From assembly GCF_003148495.1 (NCBI RefSeq), contig NZ_QGGH01000002.1, forward strand, positions 372,001 to 436,000: 64,000 bases of DNA. Reading direction: 5' to 3'. Each line of letters opens with the position of its first letter. The stretch's first letter is position 1. The notes below the pieces were generated by a model. That model had not been told where the DNA came from. It saw nothing but the letters and a program-made list of their open reading frames with translations, and made no database searches. Positions 59,090 to 64,000 of the stretch are shown here, piece by piece. The position numbers were made by a program, and so were the translations under genes. Source of the DNA: Mesorhizobium loti (lineage in GTDB: Bacteria; Pseudomonadota; Alphaproteobacteria; Rhizobiales; Rhizobiaceae).

Positions 59090-60349
59090 GTGTTCGTATC
59101 CTTTTTCCCGCAGCCGAAGCTCTTCTTCACTTCGGCCGCCGTCTGGAGCCTTGCGGCGATCCTGTTCTGGTTTTTCGGTGGTGAGCAGTTGGGCGCGGTT
59201 TTTGGGCTGCCGCCAGCGGCAGCAGGCGCGCCGCCCATCATTGGCATCGCCATCCTCGTATCGAAGCCGTTCCTCTGGTTCTATCTCTACTTCGCGTTCT
59301 GCGTGCTCGTCTTCTACGCATTCTGGAGCTGGTATTCGCCGCATCCGTGGCAGCGCTGGTCGATCCTGATGACCGCGGTCATCCTGTTCTTCATCTATTT
59401 CAATGTGCAGGTCAGTGTCGCCGTCAACGCCTGGTACGGGCCGTTCTTCGACTATGTGCAGGGACTGATGTCGGGGACTGGAAAGTCGACCAACGGCGAA
59501 TTTTACATCGGATTGGCCGATTTTTCGTGGCTAGCTCTGGTCGGCATGAATGTGCAGGTGGTCAATGCCTTCATCGTCAGCCACTGGATCTTCCGCTGGC
59601 GCACGGCGATGAACAACTACTTCGTCGAGAACTGGGGCAGGCTACGCCATATCGAGGGTGCCTCGCAGCGTATCCAGGAAGACACGATGCGGTTCTCGCA
59701 GATCATGGAAGATCTCGGCTCCAGCTTTGTCCAGTCGATCATGACCTTGATCGCATTCCTGCCGGTCATGATCCAGTTGCAGGCTCATATCACCGAGTTG
59801 CCGATTATCGGCGCAATCCCGCAGCCATTGGTGGTCGCAGCTCTTGCCTGGTGTCTGTTCGGGACGATCTCGGTCATGATTGCCGGCCTGAAACTTCCAG
59901 GGCTGCAATTCCGCAACCAGCGTGTCGAAGCCGCCTATCGCAAGGAACTCGTCTACGGCGAGGATCACGCGGACCGGGCCCAGCCAGCCACCACTGCCGA
60001 ACTGTTTTCGAATGTTCGTCACAATTATTTCAGGCTCTATTTCCACTACATCTATTTCAACGTCGTCCGTTACACCTACCTGCAGGCCGACAACATTTTC
60101 TCGCTGCTGATCCTGGGTCCGTCGCTGGTGGCGCACAAGATAACGTTCGGCGCTCTGAACCAGATTTCGAACGCGTTCGGCAAGGTGACGGGGTCGCTGC
60201 AGTTTCTGCTCACCTCCTGGTCGACCATCGTCGAACTGCAATCGGTCCACAAACGCCTGCGCGCCTTCGAGGCGACGCTGCAAGGCGAGCCGTTGCCCGA
60301 TATCGACCAGCGCTATCTGGCAAGACAGGGCGCCGAGGATCCGGCCTAA
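59090..60349 (+). CDS. bacA: SbmA/BacA-family peptide transporter
   Basis: A 419-residue inner-membrane protein with seven to eight spans. The start FVSFFPQPKLFFTSAAVWSLA is nearly that of rhizobial BacA, and the FRWRTAMNNYF, EGASQRIQEDTMRF and HNYFRLYFHYIYFN segments are family hallmarks. BacA imports nodule-specific cysteine-rich peptides and other antimicrobial peptides, and affects very-long-chain fatty acid lipid A. In legume symbionts it is required for bacteroid survival in some hosts. The start is GTG, with GAGGA 11 bases upstream. It is a single gene with no ABC ATPase, as expected for a proton-driven member. Confidence 0.9.
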   Translation: MFVSFFPQPKLFFTSAAVWSLAAILFWFFGGEQLGAVFGLPPAAAGAPPIIGIAILVSKPFLWFYLYFAFCVLVFYAFWSWYSPHPWQRWSILMTAVILFFIYFNVQVSVAVNAWYGPFFDYVQGLMSGTGKSTNGEFYIGLADFSWLALVGMNVQVVNAFIVSHWIFRWRTAMNNYFVENWGRLRHIEGASQRIQEDTMRFSQIMEDLGSSFVQSIMTLIAFLPVMIQLQAHITELPIIGAIPQPLVVAALAWCLFGTISVMIAGLKLPGLQFRNQRVEAAYRKELVYGEDHADRAQPATTAELFSNVRHNYFRLYFHYIYFNVVRYTYLQADNIFSLLILGPSLVAHKITFGALNQISNAFGKVTGSLQFLLTSWSTIVELQSVHKRLRAFEATLQGEPLPDIDQRYLARQGAEDPA

Positions 60350-60385
60350 AGACCGGGTTTTTGGAAATCGAACCGGGTTGGCGGC

Positions 60386-61393
60386 TCAGCCGCCGACCGA
60401 AGCCTGCTTCTGGGCAGCATCCTGGCGCGATATGTAGTCGCGAAAACTGATGCACTCGACATCCTGCTTGACGCAGACCTCGCCGGCAAAATGCTCCAGC
60501 GCGTTCCAGTAGGCGCCGTCATTCATCAGCGCGAAGTGGAAGCCGAGTTCCAGCGGAATGCGCGTGCCGGCATATTGCTTGTCGAAGGCGGCGCGGAAGG
60601 CGTCATAGGTCCGGTTGGCGAACTCGTCCGCCTTGCTCGGCCGCTCGAAGCCGCCGGAATGTCTGACATAGAGATTGTAATCCATGGCGATCACCGGCCT
60701 TGATTTCGGTCCTTCCGGAATCTGCGGTAGCGAAAAGTGCATGATGCCGTTGCTGGCCGCCGGCCGGGCAGGGCCCTGTGAGACGCCGCTCGCGTCGAAC
60801 TGATAGCCGGCCGCCGGCAGCGCTTCATAAAGCGCCTTGCCAGTCGACAGATACGGCGCGCGAAAGCCGACAACCGCATGCCGCGCGAAATCGCGCCAGC
60901 CCTCGGGTTCGGGCGCAATGCCGTTGATCGCATAGGCGTTCTCGAGAATGTGCTCGAACGAACTGAACTCTTTCAACCAGTCGGCCTTGCTCCAGTCCTT
61001 GCCGTCGAAATGGCCGCAGCCATGGCTGGCGATATCGTGGCCTTCATGCACGGCAAGGTCGATCTGCTCGAGCCGTTCAGTGACTTCCTGCTTCGAGGCG
61101 GCGAAGCCGATGTTGGATTTGCCGGCGCTTCTGCCGGGTGCGGTGTATTCCGTGCGTGTTTCCGGCGACAGCAGGAAGACGCAGGAGAGAAAATAGGTGA
61201 AATGCGCGCCGGTGCGCTGCGCCAGCGCCCGGCTGCGCTTCCACTGCGAAATGTCGCGAGCGCTGTCGAACGAGATGATGACGACCTGTTTCGGCTTTGC
61301 CGGCGCTGGTGGCGCGGGCGGATCGGCCAAAGCCGCGCCGGCAGTGGCGAGCGCGGCGAGGGAAAACGCAACAACGCGGAACGGACGGTACAT
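60386..61393 (-). CDS. Secreted polysaccharide deacetylase-like protein
   Basis: A 335-residue protein with a Sec signal peptide (RVVAFSLAALATAGAALADP) and a NodB-homology domain. Catalytic landmarks are VVIISFDSARD (Asp-containing first motif), HEGHDIASHGCGHFDG (second motif with two His), and RAPYLSTG (third motif). The final LELGFHFALMND strand completes the fold. It should remove acetyl groups from a polysaccharide in the periplasm or at the surface. The first motif has SFDSARD rather than TFDDG, so the metal site differs a little from NodB. Start ATG 61393; a GTG at 61411 is possible. Confidence 0.78.
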   Translation of the reverse strand: MYRPFRVVAFSLAALATAGAALADPPAPPAPAKPKQVVIISFDSARDISQWKRSRALAQRTGAHFTYFLSCVFLLSPETRTEYTAPGRSAGKSNIGFAASKQEVTERLEQIDLAVHEGHDIASHGCGHFDGKDWSKADWLKEFSSFEHILENAYAINGIAPEPEGWRDFARHAVVGFRAPYLSTGKALYEALPAAGYQFDASGVSQGPARPAASNGIMHFSLPQIPEGPKSRPVIAMDYNLYVRHSGGFERPSKADEFANRTYDAFRAAFDKQYAGTRIPLELGFHFALMNDGAYWNALEHFAGEVCVKQDVECISFRDYISRQDAAQKQASVGG

Positions 61394-61604
61394 CGGCAAT
61401 CTGATCTGCACTCTAGGGGACGTATCGAAGCCGGCTATCGCCTAAATGTGGCGTGGGTGCGATTGGCCTTTTCGGTTGCTTGCCCGGGGCAAACATCCGT
61501 TTGCCCTCGGGAATAGGCGATTTTCCGGTTGAACCCCTTCCATGCCGACAAAATTTCGCTAAAACGCGGGCTGACAAAGGCCCGACCGGGCAGGAATGGT
61601 TTGA

Positions 61605-62273
61605 TTGATGTCCGACGACAGTTTTATCCGTGAAGTCAACGACGAGATCCGTCGCGAACAGGCGCAGGCGCTGTGGGACCGTTTCGGTCCCGCCTTGATA
61701 GTCGTTGCGATTCTCGTAGTGCTCGGCACCGCCGCCTTCGTTGGCTATCGCTATTGGGACGAGACGCGCGCCAACCGCTCGGGCGATGCGTTCTCGCAGG
61801 CGCTGAAGCTTGCCAATGACGGCAAGAGCGACGAAGCGCTGACCGCACTCGATCAGTTGGAGAAGGATGGCTACGGCGCCTATCCGTTGCTCGCCCGCAT
61901 GCGCGGCGCGACCGTCAAGGCCAACAAGGGCGACATCGACGCCGCCGTCAAGGATTTCGACGAAGTCGCCGCCGACACGGCTATTCCCCAGGGTATTCGC
62001 GACATGGCGCGGCTGCGGGCAGCACTCCTGCTTGTCGACCATGGCTCCTTTGCCGATGTCTCCAGCCGTGTCGAGGCGCTCACATCCGACACCAACACGC
62101 TGCGCCATACGGCGCGCGAGGCACTCGGCCTTTCCGCCTGGAAGGAAGGCAAGACCCAGGATGCGCTGAAACTGTTCGACCAGATCGCCGCCGATGACGG
62201 CGCCCCGCGCAACACCCGCGAGCGCGCAACGTTGATGTCCGAACTGATCCGCGGGTCGGGCAGTGCGTCGTGA
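61605..62273 (+). CDS. YfgM-like TPR membrane protein
   Basis: A 222-residue protein with an N-terminal cytoplasmic segment, one membrane span ([22 protein letters not shown] at about residues 27-48) and a periplasmic tetratricopeptide-like part. This is the layout of YfgM (PF09976), an ancillary factor of the Sec translocon and of periplasmic chaperones. In E. coli yfgM is close to der, and here it overlaps der by 4 bases (GTGA). A bamB gene between the two is absent. Confidence 0.82.
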   Translation: MMSDDSFIREVNDEIRREQAQALWDRFGPALIVVAILVVLGTAAFVGYRYWDETRANRSGDAFSQALKLANDGKSDEALTALDQLEKDGYGAYPLLARMRGATVKANKGDIDAAVKDFDEVAADTAIPQGIRDMARLRAALLLVDHGSFADVSSRVEALTSDTNTLRHTAREALGLSAWKEGKTQDALKLFDQIAADDGAPRNTRERATLMSELIRGSGSAS

Positions 62274-63703
62274 CCTTCAAAGTCGCCATCATCGGCAGAC
62301 CTAACGTCGGCAAATCGACTCTTTTCAATCGGCTGGTGGGAAGGAAGCTGGCGCTTGTCGACGACACGCCGGGCGTCACCCGCGACCGTCGCGTCCATAC
62401 CGCCAAGCTTTACGACCTGCATTTCGATGTCATCGACACCGCCGGCTTCGAGGACGCGGGCGCCTCGACCTTGCCCGGCCGCATGCGTGCGCAGACCGAG
62501 ATCGCCATCCGCGAGGCCGACCTGATCTTCTTCACCATCGACGCCAAGTCCGGGCTGTTGCCTGACGACAGGACCTTCGCCGAGATCGTGCGCAAGTCCG
62601 GCAAGCCGGTCGTGCTGGTCGCCAACAAGGCCGAGGCGAAGGGCGCTCAGGGCGGCATGCTGGAGGCCTGGGAACTCGGCCTTGGCGAACCGATCCCGGT
62701 TTCGGCCGAGCATGGCCAGGGCATGCCCGACCTGCGCGACGCCGTGATCGGCGCGCTCGGCGAAGCGCGTGCTTTCGGCGAAGAAGATGGCGAAGACGAA
62801 GAAGTCGCTGCTGGCGAGGTTCTGATCGGCGAGGATATCGCCGACCCGGATGCCGAGCACACCTATGACGACACCAAGCCGATGCGTATCGCTGTCGTCG
62901 GCCGTCCCAATGCCGGCAAGTCAACGCTGATCAACGCGCTGATCGGCGAAGAACGGCTGCTCACCGGACCGGAAGCCGGCATCACGCGTGATTCGATCTC
63001 CGTCGACTGGGACTGGCATGGCCGCCGCCTGAAACTGTTCGATACGGCCGGCATGCGCCGCAAGGCCAGGATCCACGAAAAGCTAGAAGTGATGTCGGTG
63101 CAGGACGGCCTGCGCGCTATCCGCTTCGCCGAGATCGTCATCATCGTCCTCGACGCCACCATTCCCTTCGAGAAGCAGGATCTGCAGATCGCCGACCTGA
63201 TCATCAGGGAAGGCCGGGCGCCGGTGATCGCCTTCAACAAATGGGATCTGATCGACCATCCCCAGGAGCTTCTGGCCGAACTGCGCGAGAAGACGGAACG
63301 TCTTCTTCCCCAGGCGCGCGGCCTCCAGGCCGTACCGGTCTCCGGCGAGACCGGGCGCGGTCTCGACAAGCTGATGGATGCCGTCATCAGGACCCACAAG
63401 GTGTGGAACAGCCGCGTCTCGACCGGCAAGCTCAACCGCTGGCTGGAAGGCATCCTGGCGCACCACCCGCCGCCTGCCGTGGCCGGGCGCCGGCTGAAGG
63501 TCAAATACGTCACCCAGGCCAAGACCCGGCCGCCGGGTTTCGTCGTCCAGTGCTCGCGGCCCGATGCGATGCCGCAATCCTATGTCCGCTATCTCTCCAA
63601 CAGCCTGCGCGAAGCCTTCGACATGCCAGGCGTGCCGATCCGCATCGCGCTGCGCACGTCGGACAATCCCTTCGCAGGCAGGTCCAACAAGAAGCGAAGC
63701 TGA
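62270..63703 (+). CDS. der: Ribosome-assembly GTPase Der (EngA)
   Basis: A 477-residue protein with two tandem GTPase domains. Domain 1: [24 protein letters not shown] and NKAE. Domain 2: [25 protein letters not shown] and NKWD. The C-terminal KH-like domain ends in a basic tail (RSNKKRS). Der is required for 50S subunit assembly. The start is GTG, overlapping the yfgM-like stop. Between the two GTPase domains is an acidic linker ([13 protein letters not shown]), seen in many alphaproteobacteria. Confidence 0.95.
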   Translation: MTFKVAIIGRPNVGKSTLFNRLVGRKLALVDDTPGVTRDRRVHTAKLYDLHFDVIDTAGFEDAGASTLPGRMRAQTEIAIREADLIFFTIDAKSGLLPDDRTFAEIVRKSGKPVVLVANKAEAKGAQGGMLEAWELGLGEPIPVSAEHGQGMPDLRDAVIGALGEARAFGEEDGEDEEVAAGEVLIGEDIADPDAEHTYDDTKPMRIAVVGRPNAGKSTLINALIGEERLLTGPEAGITRDSISVDWDWHGRRLKLFDTAGMRRKARIHEKLEVMSVQDGLRAIRFAEIVIIVLDATIPFEKQDLQIADLIIREGRAPVIAFNKWDLIDHPQELLAELREKTERLLPQARGLQAVPVSGETGRGLDKLMDAVIRTHKVWNSRVSTGKLNRWLEGILAHHPPPAVAGRRLKVKYVTQAKTRPPGFVVQCSRPDAMPQSYVRYLSNSLREAFDMPGVPIRIALRTSDNPFAGRSNKKRS

Positions 63704-63734
63704 TTGTCATCGGCGCCCCCTTGGTGCGCCATGA

Positions 63735-64000
63735 TCACGCCACGCTGCGCAGGTCGCTGGCCCGCGTATTCTCAGGCAGCGCTTGCCGCGCGGCGTCCAG
63801 CAGGATGTCGGCGAGGCGGGCCGCCACCGGCTCGGCCTCGGCGTCCTTGCGATGCAGGAACAAGGACATCTTAGGCAGCGCCGGCAATCCGGCGATCTCA
63901 GGCGTCATCGCGCTGACGCTGGCCGGCAGGCCGATGTCGGTCCGGATCGTCAGCCCCAGCCCCGCCGCAACCGCTGCCCAGATGCCGCCAAGGCTCGGGC
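63735..64000 (-). CDS. LysR-family regulator, C-terminal part (5' end outside window)
   Basis: The last 87 codons are visible on the minus strand, ending in TGA at 63735-63737. The tail reads PSLGGIWAAVAAGLGLTIRTD then LPALPKMSLFLHRKD, the end of a LysR effector domain, followed by a helix (VAARLADILLDAARQALPE). It is convergent with der. The DNA-binding part lies beyond the right edge. Confidence 0.75.
   Translation of the reverse strand, partial: PSLGGIWAAVAAGLGLTIRTDIGLPASVSAMTPEIAGLPALPKMSLFLHRKDAEAEPVAARLADILLDAARQALPENTRASDLRSVA

Noticed and set aside
1..64000. tRNA genes, rRNA genes, CRISPR arrays, insertion sequences
   Set aside because: No cloverleaf-like T-loop pattern with supporting arms, no regularly spaced direct repeats and no transposase-like frame were recognised by eye; a tRNA scan would be needed to exclude short RNAs fully.

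Overview
The window is GC-rich, densely packed alphaproteobacterial DNA, most likely from the Rhizobiales and plausibly Mesorhizobium. The basis is the coding style, a BacA/SbmA peptide transporter, many catabolic ABC uptake operons, two short palindromic repeats of a kind common in Mesorhizobium, and an anti-Shine-Dalgarno small RNA of the rhizobial alpha-r14/'cuckoo' type. No tRNA, rRNA, CRISPR array, insertion sequence or phage gene was recognised. The species assignment is inference.

Layout. (1) 1-7.8 kb: methylated-amine module. It holds the end of a ferredoxin-reductase gene, a DUF3445 haem-dependent N-demethylase subunit, an XRE-cupin regulator, trimethylamine monooxygenase (tmm) and, convergent to it, a TMAO/betaine-type ABC importer (tmoX-tmoV-tmoW). 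(2) 8.2-10 kb: an SDR oxidoreductase and a double-DUF427 protein. (3) 10-21.7 kb: a family-5 (peptide/opine-like) ABC importer with two paralogous Tat-exported binding proteins, a LysR regulator, two enolase-superfamily enzymes and a GntR regulator, mostly readable as one long leftward transcript. (4) 21.8-24.3 kb: a BesD/HalD-like 2-oxoglutarate oxygenase, a divergent LysR gene, and a scar where a small orphan gene lies next to a second, diverged copy of the LysR 3' end. (5) 24.3-29.7 kb: an RND multidrug efflux pump with a divergent TetR regulator and two matching operator-like dyads. (6) 29.8-45.6 kb: a small RNA, then a LacI-controlled sugar ABC transporter, a second transporter lacking a binding protein, and a full set of genes for non-phosphorylative aldose oxidation (mutarotase, SDR dehydrogenase, SMP-30 lactonase, enolase-superfamily dehydratase, FAH-family enzyme) with a third sugar ABC transporter and a GntR regulator. 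(7) 45.9-51.9 kb: a polyamine-type cluster (FAD amine oxidase, PotB/C/D/A-like ABC importer, XRE-cupin regulator) ending in a decayed aldehyde dehydrogenase 3' end. (8) 52-64 kb: mixed housekeeping and accessory genes (2H phosphoesterase, SnoaL, ArsR/AHSA1 pair, ArsC/YffB-like, DUF488, M29 aminopeptidase, LysR, MFS, bacA, polysaccharide deacetylase, YfgM-like, der) and the start of another LysR locus.

Main patterns. All five leader-type binding-protein genes are followed directly by a stable intercistronic hairpin. The LacI gene start carries a 53-bp tandem duplication that creates an 18-codon upstream reading frame coupled by ATGA to the repressor. The small RNA at about 29.83-29.95 kb presents CCUCCUCCC in two consecutive hairpin loops. 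These were read directly from the sequence; functions are assigned from recognisable families and are not tested.
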